The notes under the pieces were generated by a model. That model saw nothing but the letters and a program-made list of their open reading frames with translations, searched no databases and was not told the DNA's origin. Source: Drosophila miranda (lineage: Eukaryota; Arthropoda; Insecta; Diptera; Drosophilidae). Taken from it: 64,000 nucleotides of DNA. Numbering within the stretch: position 1 is the stretch's first letter; every line of letters begins with the position of its first letter. Below are positions 24,601-36,518 of this stretch, in pieces. Made by a program: the position numbers and the translations under genes. Location of the stretch: positions 21,186,001-21,250,000 of the forward strand of contig NC_046676.1 in assembly GCF_003369915.1 (NCBI RefSeq). The letters run 5' to 3'.

Positions 24601-27600
24601 AGATAAAAAGCAGCATCAGGTGTGGGTGAAGGACAGCTCCTGAAAATGTGTCAATTACTCAAGGAGCACCGTTCTGGCCTCGACAATTGACCCAAAATGA
24701 AATCCAGGCCCCCTCCAACCTCCCTAGGGCCCGCGCCTCCTTCACAAAACTTTTGAGCTTCCTGCCAGAGCTGTACCAAAAATCTTTTTCTTGGCTTCCT
24801 TGCCGCAGTTTTTGCCCATCTTTAGAATTTCAAAAGCGAAACAGGAAACGGGAAGTGCGCCTCATGCAACATTTATGGAAGCCACATGAAACATGAAACA
24901 GAAGAAGAAACAAGAAGGAAAAGGAAAAGTTGACGCGTAAAAATGGTCACAAAGTGTAAATGGAAAATACAATTTAAATGCAGCCACAGAGAGAGACGAG
25001 ATTTAATTAAATTTTCTCCCCTTTCCCCCAGCACAAAAATAAACCACAAATAACTAAATACTACAGATATTTACGGATATATCCCCACAAAGAGAAAGAG
25101 AGAGAGATAGAGAGGTGGACGTGTTTTCATAAATATTTGAAAAATCTTTTGGCCATAAATCATGTCGCTTAAATTGCATGCATAATTTGTGCAGTCCAAA
25201 ATTTTAGTAAACAAAAATCCTACATCGGACATCCCACAGCCCATTTCTAGCACTCATCTGTCAATTGATTCTCGCCCCTCCGTTTGCCCCTTGCCGATTG
25301 GCAAACAAGAAAAATATCATCCAGTGGCAGTGCTGAAATTTTGCATTCGAATTTTCCTCTCGATTTTTGCCAGACATTTTCCTCAAGGAATTTCGTTTTT
25401 TTGCCAAATATCGAATCATGAGGTATTATCCTAAATCGAAAGTGAAAGATTTTCGAAAATCAATTGAGTTTCGGTCCTGTCCGAAATGTGTAATTGACAA
25501 ACAAATATTGCATTTTCTTGAACAAATTTGGACACAGATTTCGATTTGGTTTCTGTTTTCCATTTATCGTTTGCTGTTTGGGTCTGAAAATGTAGTTTAA
25601 GAAAGAATTTAATAAGAGTGGAGCACTTAAAGAGATGTGCATTTAATAGATCTCCTTTTATTCTTCCAATCTGTACCCGTGATTTCATTTTTGACTTAAA
25701 TATGCCCTTTGATGGGACGGCAATCTGTTTCTATAAATATTTCCACCAGTAGAATATTTAATACAAAAACCAATAAACGTTAAAAGCATTTTTCGGTTGG
25801 TTGCTACAGGGAACGAGAGGTAAGGGAAGGGAGTACCATAGGCCACCTGCCCATCCAGGGTTGACCCCAAAAACCAGGGCTCAAACCACGATCTCGGCCG
25901 CTTCCGGGGTCCAGGGCCTTTCGATCCGTTTCGACCTGCTTTTCCCTGCCATTAAATGCATTTAAATGTGTGTTTCATCATAATTATGCAATATGCAAAC
26001 ATGACTGCTGCCTCTCCCTCTTCCTCTGCCTCTCCTCCTGCCGTGATCCACTGTCTTTCTCCTGCTCCTGTGGGGTCCAGCCATATGGCCATGTCGTGTG
26101 TTTTCCGGTAGCTTAAGTGCTTTAATGGCTTTAATTATGTTGCATGCAATTATTGTCGCATGTCTGGTTTCCAGTGTCGTGTATGTGTCCTATGTGCAGC
26201 AATGATCATTATCGGCGGCAGCAGTAGCAACATCATTATCCAGCCAGGATGCAAATGCAACAAAAATTATTTAATTAATAAATGAAAAACAGAATGGATG
26301 GGGCCACAGCCGCATGATGTATGTATGTATCGGAAGGCGTAGACTGATGTGGCTCGGGGGACATGAAGCATGGAGCAGCTCGAACTCTGCTTCTCGCCTT
26401 TGAGCATTAAATTCAATCGCTAAATTATGCAAAATATGTCGCAACTGCGACAATCTGTAGACGAATCTGACACCCCAAAAGAATTGAACGGATTTCTGGG
26501 ACACCCCATATGCACCACGTTACGTATACGCAATGCTGGATGGACCTGTCTGCGCGTGTGTGTGTGCGTAAAGAGAGCGCCGAGTTCATCGATGACGATT
26601 TTACTGCAGTTCCGCTGCTGATGTCGTCTGTTGCCTAGTTTTGGCGTAGATGCAGAACAAAAAGAAACACACAAAACACACACATCTATCGACTAGGAAA
26701 TACCCTCGGATCGAAATATCCAAGAAAAGCACTCCCGAAATTAGTGTAAGGTGCTGTTAATTTTCGTTCAAGAAATGCTTTCCTCGGAAGTCGGAAATCT
26801 GTTCTGATATCCATTCCAAACGTGTTTCTTTGATCTGCAAATACAGGGTAGCACACAAAGTACACAGAGAGAGGGAGAGAGAGCGATAGGTAGAGGCAGA
26901 GATGCGACGTTTAAAGAGGGGAACCATAAAGCCAACCCACAACAACAACAAATTCGTGGAGCGGCGGCCTCGGCTTTTTCCATCTCTGCCTCTCTCCATG
27001 TTTCTCTGGCTTTCCCCGCACCGCGCCACGCCGCTTTCCATGGCCTATTTGCAGGGGCACCTTTCTGCTTCGCTTAGCCGTCACATTGCCCCCGTTTTTT
27101 GCGTACTAGTACTCGTATTTCGCGGACGTGACAAACGCAATCAGCGTCAGTCGTCAGTCATATGTGTAAAAATGTTTTCCGCCGTATGGCTACTGAGTTT
27201 TGCATGGAAATTGCTTCGGAGATGGAGAGATGGAATCGGGAGAAAGAGGGAACGAGTAGCAGATGAAAGTCAACGGAATGGGCATTGCTATGATCTGCTA
27301 TAACTCTTTCTGAAAAGGAAACTCTCTTTTCGCTGGGAAAAGCAATTATCGTTTCTCCCCAAGCTCCTCTGCAGAAATAAATCACACATTATCGTTTTCC
27401 ATCCATGGAAATATATATTTCCATATTTTAAACACACAATTCATTTGACTTGTTTTTCCTATAGGGTTGAAGTTATATTCTTTTGTCATCAGGTCATTAG
27501 GCCTTCCATTCAGGCGAAACTTAATTGGCACTTCCATTCCAGCAAATATCACTTAAGTTTTCAACTCCTTTCTGCAGTCCCACTCCCGTGTTGTTCCCTA

Positions 27601-27961
27601 TCTCTTAACCCTTAACCCATTCACAGAGCCCTGACTTCCATTTGGCCACAGAAGTCGCACAGAAGTGAGTTAATTAAAGTTGTACAGGAAAGCAGTAGTC
27701 GCAGAAGGAAAAAGGAGCATAAGCCTGGAAAAAGGCTCACACATGCATGAGGAGTGTACGGGAGGGCTGTGGCCAGAACAGAGCAAAAGCAAAAGGCCAA
27801 AACAAATTGCCAAAGTCAAAGCAAAGCAGCAGCAACACCAGGCACTGGAACAGCAGTCTCTTTTTTTCATTGGGGGTTTTACGGGGGCCAAATGGCAATT
27901 TATAAAATCCTTTCAAGTGTCGAAAATCAGTAATTGTAGTCAAAGTGCAAATTGATTGCCA

Positions 27962-27996
<35 letters not shown>

Positions 27997-29565
27997 ACAC
28001 ACTCTTTCTCTGTCCCTGTCCCTTTCGGTGCATTGCCGAAGAATCAGTGTGTGGCAGGCAGTACCAGCGGTAGTGGCAGACCCATGTTTTATTGAGTGTA
28101 ATTTGTAGTTGCAAATTAATGGCCGCACTTCTCTTTTAATTAAAATGCAGCAAAAGGAGAAGTAGAAGAAACAAGAACACGACAGGAAAGCTGGCCCGAA
28201 TAAAGGATACCCAGCAAGTGCAGTTGGTGGACGGAATACTTTTAGTACAAAAAAAACTGACTGTAGGTCGCGCCCTCGACTTATATTACGATCAATTACT
28301 CCAGCAATCGATGTTTTCCCATTTGAAAACAGTACCTCCATATAAATTTCTTTAGTCCGAAAATGATAAACATTTCCTTTAAACACAAGCTGCATAAAAC
28401 GATCCAAGGACTCTCTGTTTCCCAAAAAGGACATCATAATAAATTTTCTGGTGAATTCCTTGCAGCTGTACACAATTTCTAGTGCTAAGGAGACACTCCT
28501 TTCGGTCCTTTTTGGTTCGTTTGGTGTGTGTGTGTGTGTGTGCGTTGTCTGTGTTCTTAGGTGGAGTCCAGGCTAAGTAACTGAATTCCCAGGACTTTGT
28601 GTGGGAGGGGGCGACAGTGACAACTCCATCTGTACAGAGAGTCTTATGTTGCCTCTAGGATTTCCCTTTGACTGCATTATCTCTATTCTTTCTATATCTC
28701 TGGCTTTGTGTGTGCGTTCCGTTCCAGTCCTTTTACACGAAGACTTCATAACCTCCAAATCGTGCCCCCCCGTCTTATCTCTTTTGTTTGTGGCTCAGGT
28801 GCGTGGACACAGGATACACAGTCCCCTCCATCAAGTTGCATTCCTCTGCTGCGCTGTTGCCTGTTGCATGGCATGCCGCTTTAACCGGACGCAACAACCG
28901 ACAAAAACTTTGAATAAATTTGCGCCATTTGACAGCGGCAGCAATATGTATGCAAGGACGGGGTATCATCAATTTTGGTTTGAGAGACTCATCAATAAAA
29001 CATAACAGCAGCAAATGGAGACACATGCAACATCCCCCCACAAGCCACACGCCAAATGCGACTACTCGTATGTCAAGGTCCTGGCTACTGCTGCAATTGC
29101 TACTGAAATGATAGGAGCCGCAAACAAAAGCTTCGCCAGCTAATTTTTTTTGAGAGGCAAAAACTTTAATGCTGACTCTTGGGGAAAGGAAAACTTTGAG
29201 TGCCCTGCCAGCTCTTTGGTGGGGGAGAAACGACACTCTCTGACAGTTTGACTTTAAGCTGGCAATGCTTTTGGCCGTCTGGCAACCTTCGACACAACCT
29301 ACGACACTCTCGTAGAGGTTGCCACACGACGCTGCTGCTTATCTGGCAGTGCCCCCCCAACCCGACCTTATGCCTCTTCGATGACTCTGATTCGATTTCG
29401 AGGAATGGAAAGGAAACTTTTTGGCAGCGTCGCATGTGTTTTTCCAAGAGAAGTGCTCGCCTGTCAACACTCTCCCCCCGGAGGCGGGAGTCAGGGGTCA
29501 ACCGAAAAAGCAGCTTGGCTTTTGGCGCAGCGCCAGAAACCAGGCACAGGAATCTCGGGGTAGAC
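21700..29565. other. noncoding stretch, no gene recognised
   Basis: Several open frames exceed 100 codons (for example 23,436-24,077 and 27,940-28,473), but they consist of low-complexity Ser/Leu/Phe or Arg/Glu runs read through microsatellites and show no domain. Simple repeats include CA at about 22,339-22,358 and a pure CT tract at 27,964-27,993. Around 22,976-23,160 short inverted pieces (ttatcggttat / ataaccgata) hint at a decayed small element. Confidence 0.55.
27964..27993. repeat. (CT)15 microsatellite
   Basis: Fifteen uninterrupted CT units. Read on the other strand it is a GAGAG tract of the type bound by GAGA factor. Confidence 0.95.
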
Positions 29566-29572
29566 TGAAACT

Positions 29573-29959
29573 TTATTTTTCATTTTGATAGGAGCTCAGG
29601 ATCATGGGTATCTGCAGCAGCTTCACGATATATCCCACCAAACCTATGAGAAGGATGCCCACTCCGACGACCACGGCAGTGCGCTTAAACTCCCGGCGAT
29701 CGGGCTTGTGGCATCGCTTGAAGAAACGCAACCCATCCGTAATAAATGGCACTGTCGACAGCACCATAAAATCAAACATGGGACGACCGCTGGGGCCCCA
29801 CGACATATGCTGGAAATCCTTACACATTTTGCCCAGGAATCTGCAGGTATGCGGATGAGGCTGGGATCGTAGGTTCTTTGGACTCTGTAATGGGATGTGT
29901 GGCACCCACCCATTATTCGGCCTCTGCCGTTGACGACGATGGTGCGGAAGACGATACAT
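29573..29959 (-). CDS. diverged Sec61-gamma / SecE-type translocon subunit
   Basis: The reading frame is a single exon of 128 residues. The C-terminal half (about residues 62-122) matches Sec61-gamma: an amphipathic helix FITDGLRFFKRCHKPDRREF, with the family-typical K-R-C-x-K-P-D-R-[KR]-E-F motif, followed by a single membrane span (AVVVGVGILLIGLVGYIVKL) and a short lumenal tail. In the ER membrane this subunit clamps the Sec61 alpha pore. Ordinary Sec61-gamma is about 68 residues. Here there is an additional basic, Pro/His/Arg-rich N-terminal extension of about 60 residues, so a specialised (perhaps testis-restricted) paralogue is likely. Several internal ATGs (residues 45, 53 and 61) could be alternative starts. 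From memory D. melanogaster has a similar diverged gene, CG13426, near 57A. The AATAAA signal overlaps the stop codon (29,572-29,577). Confidence 0.82.
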   Translation of the reverse strand: MYRLPHHRRQRQRPNNGWVPHIPLQSPKNLRSQPHPHTCRFLGKMCKDFQHMSWGPSGRPMFDFMVLSTVPFITDGLRFFKRCHKPDRREFKRTAVVVGVGILLIGLVGYIVKLLQIPMILSSYQNEK

Positions 29960-32900
29960 TTTGGAGGAATGATCGGGGAATCTGTTGAAGGGAGGAGGAA
30001 TCTAAGCAAAAGAAATTTAGTTGCCGGGAAATCAGAAATGTTGTGTGTGCTTTCTATCGTGTGATTTTTGTGTGAAATGGGAATACGTATAAATGGAAAT
30101 GAGGCTATGATTGGGTGATTGGGAGAAAGCCATTGCCTTCTCTGATCTAAAGTTCTCTCACTAATATTTTCTTGCCACATGCGTTTGTGGCACAGGTGGA
30201 GAGGGAACTGTGCCTCGGGGCTTACACACATAATCAAAGTTTATGCAAACTGTTTGCCACAAACTACGAGTACAAGCATTTTCGAGTCAGGGTTCTGTCT
30301 GCCACTATTGTGCTGTACTGCAAATGGCCTGGGCAGGAGTACAGGGGCAACGGCAGGCAGCAGGAACAGGGTAAATGCTGCAATTTGTTTCACTGCCGAA
30401 TCGTTGCCTGTCTTCACTTGAAGCTTAACTAAATGCACAGGGAGTAGAGTCCGAAAATTGTCTGCGCCTGCCCCTGCCAAAAAACGAGACTAAGCCAACA
30501 ATTGCCCCCATCTCCGGTTGTCCCCAACCCTCTCTTTACCCCTCCCCTCTTCTCCTAGCTCCTTGTGCTGCTGCTGTTGCTGTTGCTGTGGCAGTTGCTG
30601 CTGTTGTTCCGATTTGACAGCGCCTTGACTTCCAGAGGATCCCCTGGACAATTCACTGCAAAATTGGTAGACAAAACTGTGTGCCACAGTTCCGTTGCTG
30701 CTCCTCTGCCTCTTGGGGGCATCCTGGTTCTGTGATGTGGGATGTAGGATGTGCTTTATGATTGTGTGCGTGCCAGGCGCTTCAGCCATTGCCATTGAGA
30801 TTGAAAAATGTTAAAAAATTGCTTTTAAATGCCGCAAAATACAATTTATTATTCAGCAGAGGGAAACGCCAAACACTGAGAGGCAGAAAGTCAGTGAGCC
30901 AGAGGCACATACACACAATGTGCACCCTGGGACGTGGGAGTCGGGGGCATGGGGCAGTGGGGCACCATTCAGTGCTGGTGCGTAGCAAAAGCTCAACAGT
31001 GCCGAATGCTTGGGTTGTAAATTTAAATAAAGCCCACATACACACACAGATACAGATACGTACAGAGGCAATTGCGCTGGTCCTGCTGCAGTTGTTTTGT
31101 TTATTACGCATACGCACTGGCTGCCCTTCTGGCCATAAAACGTTACGATGCTCTCTGCGTCTGATTCCTGGTTCTCATGCTGGACCTCTTTTTCGGGTCA
31201 GCAGCTGCAGAGCAGTTCTTCAAGCCGCTGGTGCGGCCCGTTCCACGATATGTTTCCTGCCAAACGATGTTCAAGTGTCGGTAAGTTTCAACCATTCACA
31301 CTTTTCTTTCCTGACATCTTGGAAGAAAATCATTAGTTTTTGATTGATTCAACGCCTCATCAACAGATACACTCAGAGAAAAAATATTTATTTTTTAGAT
31401 AATAATTCAGTTATTTAGTGAAATTAGATTGGTAATTTATAGGAAATATATTTTGATTTATATATGAAAATATTTATTTAAATAAAATATATATGTTTTT
31501 AAATAAAATATAATAATACAATTTCTACTCTCGATGCTAATTGGCAGAATACATAAAATATAATTTTAATAGTAATATAACTATAAAACTGAATTATTAA
31601 CATTTCAGGGCTCTTTTCTCGATGTGTACAGCTTTCGAAGAACAAAAAGACTTTAACAAATGTCAAATCAATCTTTTGACCACATGCCAGGAGGTTCCCA
31701 CCTACCAAATTCCCAAGCTAAGTCCTCGAGTTGTTAGCACACTTTTAGGCCCCAACTAATTGTGGATCAGACCATAACTTCAGCGACTCCTCCTCCGACA
31801 CCTTCTTATAGCCGCTCTTTTGCCCGTTCTCTCTATGGTTTTTCCTCTGTTTGTGGCGGCACTTGAACAATTTTCCATGTGCTCTCCACAGGCACTCACC
31901 CCCCGCCCCCAAAAAACTTTAGCAATAAAATTTGTTTCAAATTGCTTTCCAAAGAGGAGAGACAGAGACAGAGAAAGAGGGAGATGGAGATGGAGCTGAA
32001 GACTTGCCCCAAAGTGCACCCAGAGGGCCACAGAATAAATATCAAATATATTGAGAGACAGAGGACGGGGAGCAGGGGGCGTGGGCAGCAGCAGTCGCAC
32101 AAAAGTTAATTACATTGTGTTTTGCGGAGCGGGTGAGTCCAAGGGTGGCAAGGCCTAATTTCGTAATTCTCTTTCTGAATCATTTAACCATGAAATTGCC
32201 CCCTGACCAGCCACGCCCCCTCCCACTTCTCCTCCTACCGCCTCTCATCATCAGAGGCAAATGATAAGCCACAAAACGCATTTTCCTCCTCCTTAATTTA
32301 CAGTTCAAATGTGCAAAATTAGCCTTTCAACAGTGCCACACTGCCACCGTACCACCGTGCCACAGTGCCATACTCTGCCATCCTGCCACGCTCCCTTATC
32401 ATCATAATCCCCCCCATCCACAGTCCTCTGGAGGTGCCCTCGGGGGCATGATGACAGCTGGCACACCATTTTGTATTGGAAAACTTTTTGCCTTTCGGTT
32501 TTCCGGAATTCGGGGATTCGTGTTTCTGTTTCCAGGGGATCAGGGGTCACCTCTTATAGCTGATATTTTCATTATTTTCATTATTTTACATTATTTATGT
32601 GTGATTTTCGTGTAAATTCTTCAAAATTTTCCCCACATTTTAAATGAAATGCAATTACAGATGGGCGTGGCTTTTAAGCCAACGGGGGTGCCAAATAGAG
32701 TGCGGAAGGGAGAGGACAGGGAAATGCTGCCTGTCTGCTGCCGCATTAATTTTCCAGCGTCTTTTGATGTTTTTTGAAGAGCCCTCGGGCCAACAAAAAT
32801 ACATTTAATTGAATAATAACTCTGTGAGGCATATCCTTAATCAAAGTTCGGAGCTTAAAGAGTCCCTAAAGCGTCCTGTGGCATCCTGTGGAACACTATC

Positions 32901-34596
32901 TGTGTTTTTTGGATTTTCCGGGCCTCCACCTCCGGGCTCTGGCCAAATCAAAAAACCTTTTCAAACCGACAAAAATATAAAACCTGCGCAATGATTGCCA
33001 AAAACGAAGGAAACACTGCCACTGCCACAGCCATTACCAATTTTTGCGCTTAACGCTTCACTGAACAAATCACTGAGAGACATAGAGACACACAGAGAGA
33101 GACGCAGAGAAACAGAGAGATGGAGAGAGATAGAGGCAGGGAAAGAGACGAAGACATAGACATAGAGATGGAGACACATCGACATCCCATCGAGTAGTAG
33201 TGCACGGTGCATGCCTCTGCATCCCCCCGCTTATTCCATCAGCATGTCATCATGGCAAATCAGACGACATGCAACATTGCATAAAGATTTGTCACAGCTA
33301 AAGCTGCAATCCTGCTCCTACTCCTGCTGCAACTCCTGGTCCTTCGATCTGCCCCATTTCTGGCTATTCGGGGGAACGAGCCACAGAGAAGTTTACCTCC
33401 TGCTGCAGCAGCTCAAATCGCATTTTCGCATGCTCAAATTCGACAAACAGCACAACAAGAGAGAGGAGTAGATGGTGCCAGCAAGAAGGAGGAAGGGGAA
33501 AGGAAGGAAACAGGAGACAGGAAGAGAACGTTAGATGCGGATTCGGATGCAGTGGATGCTGAATCCGGAGCAACTTTTGCTGCAAATTCAATTTTGTCTG
33601 GCGGCTCGATTGCATTGCGGCCATCCCACCAGTCCTCGAGTCTTGGAGTCCTGGAGTATGACTTTAGGTCCTGCTCCGCTCGTGGAGGAAGACTCCCCAT
33701 TGATTCGCATTGCATTTCAATATATAAATATTTATACACAAGTACACATTACATTTTTTTCTCTTGCTTTTGTTTGCGCCCAGCTGAACACCAGACCCGC
33801 GACTTTTTATTGTACACACGAAGAGAACAGACATTTTTCTCAGCTTTAACGGGTACTATTTGTGTGCTACCATTTTGCGATAGTTTCTCTGAGTGTAAGC
33901 CATACTAAAAATGTAAATATATTTGAGGCTATCTCTAATAGTAAACCCGAACTGAAAGCTGATGCTGATTCTCCTTTTGTTGGCTCCTATCTGGAAGAGT
34001 AATGGAGCGATGTCCTGGCTCTGTGTCTGCATCTGTTTCTGATCCGCGCGATTCCAGCTCCTGTTCTTACTGCTCCGCTCTTCCTCTTCTATAAATCGTT
34101 GAGCTCCGCGTTTGTTCCGCCTCCCACTTTATTGGAAGGTCTCGCCCTCACATTTGACGGCTGGCCCCCGCTGTCGACGCCGCCGTCGTAAATCAGGACT
34201 AATTCTTTATGACATATGCTAAAATGTAATTCCCCCGTCGTCCGTCCCCCAACGATCAGAAGCTCTTGCTGCTTTCCTTCGTGCGTTTTTCCGGTGTGTT
34301 TAAGCGGTTGGTGTTGGCCAGGAGCAGGCCTCCACTTTTCGGCGGTCCATGACAAAGCTAAATTTCTGATGATGTTAATGATGTGATTAGATAAGTGGCC
34401 GTATACTCGTATGTATCCATTGGTCCATTAGAGAAGTGTGTACCCATCGATGGAAGGAGCGATAACAGGAGAGACACATGGAAATCCATTGAAATTCAAT
34501 AATATTTAATGAATATAATCGCGCCTCATCTGTGTGACAAGCGAAAAAGTGGCAGAGCGTGGGAGAGAATTTGTGGAAGTCATCCATCAGATGGAA

Positions 34597-34740
34597 CCCA
34601 CCATCAAGAGCCAAAAATAAAATAAAACGCAAAAGGTAGCTCCACCATCAAGTGTCCTTTTGAATGAGACACTATAACATAGCTCAACCATCAAGAATAT
34701 TTTAAATATTATCAGATAAGCCCCACCATCTAGTGTCCTT
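34597..34740. repeat. local group of CACCATCAAG-type direct repeats
   Basis: Four related words occur: cccaccatcaagagcc at 34,597, tccaccatcaagtgtccttt at 34,641, gctcaaccatcaag at 34,682 and ccccaccatctagtgtcctt at 34,721. The second and fourth match at 18 of 20 positions and are 80 bases apart. They may be the remains of a short tandem duplication or a cluster of protein-binding sites. Confidence 0.6.
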
Positions 34741-36477
34741 TAAATATAGCTCACTCACATTCAATTAGAATTGAAAACAAAACAGATTCAGAATCAGAAT
34801 CAGAAACTGGGCTTTAAGAGTAAACCGACCAGAAGTGCAATTTGTGGTGCACTTAACGCATTTCATATGCTAATTACGGACCATAAATCGTTCCGAAATG
34901 TTCCATGTCTTTTTCTACGTGGGAACGGGCGAGGCGGTCATAAAAAACCGGAAGGCAATTCCAAAGATTGGATAAGTTTTTCAGGTGCTCACACGGCTGC
35001 TCCGCCTCCTGCTGCTCCTCCGGCCTCCTTTTCTGTTAGAGCCAAAAACTATAGACAGACAATTTCCTTATGAAATGAAAATAAACATGACATTTCTGGG
35101 TTTATGTACTTTTGCAGCTGTGTCTCTCTCACTTGCCTCCGGCACACCGACTCCGACTCCGACTCTGGCTTCGATTTCTGCTGTTGTAGCACGATAGGCT
35201 TTTCACCGATGTAAAACTATTGCTTTTTCCAACAATAAGTTCTAAGCACTAAGCAACGTATGTTGCATTTCATCAGATTTCTGATTCTGTTTGATAATTT
35301 CGCTGAAAAGCTTATAGTGTAAGAGTAGCTCTGGGGCAAAGGCTTCTCCGCCTCTTAACATGGCTATGACTGCTATAAAATGTCATCTTTTATTATGGCA
35401 AAAGGCTCAAATGGCGCAGACTGCGCCTAGACTGAGACAGAGATCCCATAGACCAGGCCAGACCTTCGTGCCACTGTCACACGAATAGAGGGGCAAACAA
35501 TACTTGGCCTCGACCACGCCCCCCATCAGCGACTGCTCTGCTTTTATACGCCTCGCTACACACACACACACAAAAACAGAGATAGGACGAGATGGGGAAA
35601 GAGAGAGAGCCAAGTCTCGTGCTGTGAGTTTCATTTCCGGTGCGACATTTTGTTACAAAACTTTATTTTCAATTTGTGCACATATTACACACAGCTTGCC
35701 ACACGCCACGCCACGCCCCGCCCCGTCCCCCGTATCCGCCTCTTTTGGATGCCAATGCCCCACTTATCCGGCTTTTGTTTTTATTTTTAGTGTAATTGTT
35801 CTATTTTTGTCCCAAGAGAGAATTGTTTCAGATTCAGGGCAAAGAAGGGCAAATGAGAGCTGCATGTCCGTGTCCGTGTCCGTGCCCATGTCTACTTATC
35901 ATTTTCCTCTCGGATATCTCTTGGATTTCAGAACCTGATGGTCTCCTCGGTCTGGATCTAGGTCTTGGTCTTCGGTCTTCGGTCTCATTCCAGAGTCCCA
36001 TTCCCGTTCCCGTCCTTAAAGTCAGAGCTGAGTCGGAGTTGGAGTCTGGGGCTGCTGTTGATTATTATTACAGGCATTATGTCCGGACTTAACTCGACTG
36101 AAGGGAGTGTATAGACAATGCCCCATGCCCCCACTGGATAGCACCATCTGCTTGTAATGAAATTAGTTTGTCATGCTACAGCCCTTTGCGGAGTTTGTGC
36201 TTTTGGCCCCGAAAGAGGAAAATAGAGAGAAAGCAGCAATAGCAGCAGGCCGCTTCCTGTTTTGATTGCAATTGGTTTTCAGGTCAAGTGCGATTACAAC
36301 AGCCTCCTGCCTCCTGCATCCTGTCTCCTGCCACACGTTGCACACTTTTATTCCAGAGGAAAATGATTAGTATAATATATATGTCGGAAAATTATAATTA
36401 AATTCAAGGCGTGAATTTTAAACAATGGTTAAGACTAGCAAAATCAGAAACAGAGATCTTTCTTGTGGACGTTGACA

Positions 36478-36518
36478 TGCAATGACTGCATCTTTCAAGA
36501 GGCGATGCAGTTACTGCA
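36478..36518. repeat. short hairpin with 15-bp arms
   Basis: tgcaatgactgcatc at 36,478-36,492 and gatgcagttactgca at 36,504-36,518 pair at 13 of 15 positions around an 11-base loop. It is too short for a typical fly pre-microRNA unless the pairing extends, which I could not see. Confidence 0.5.
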
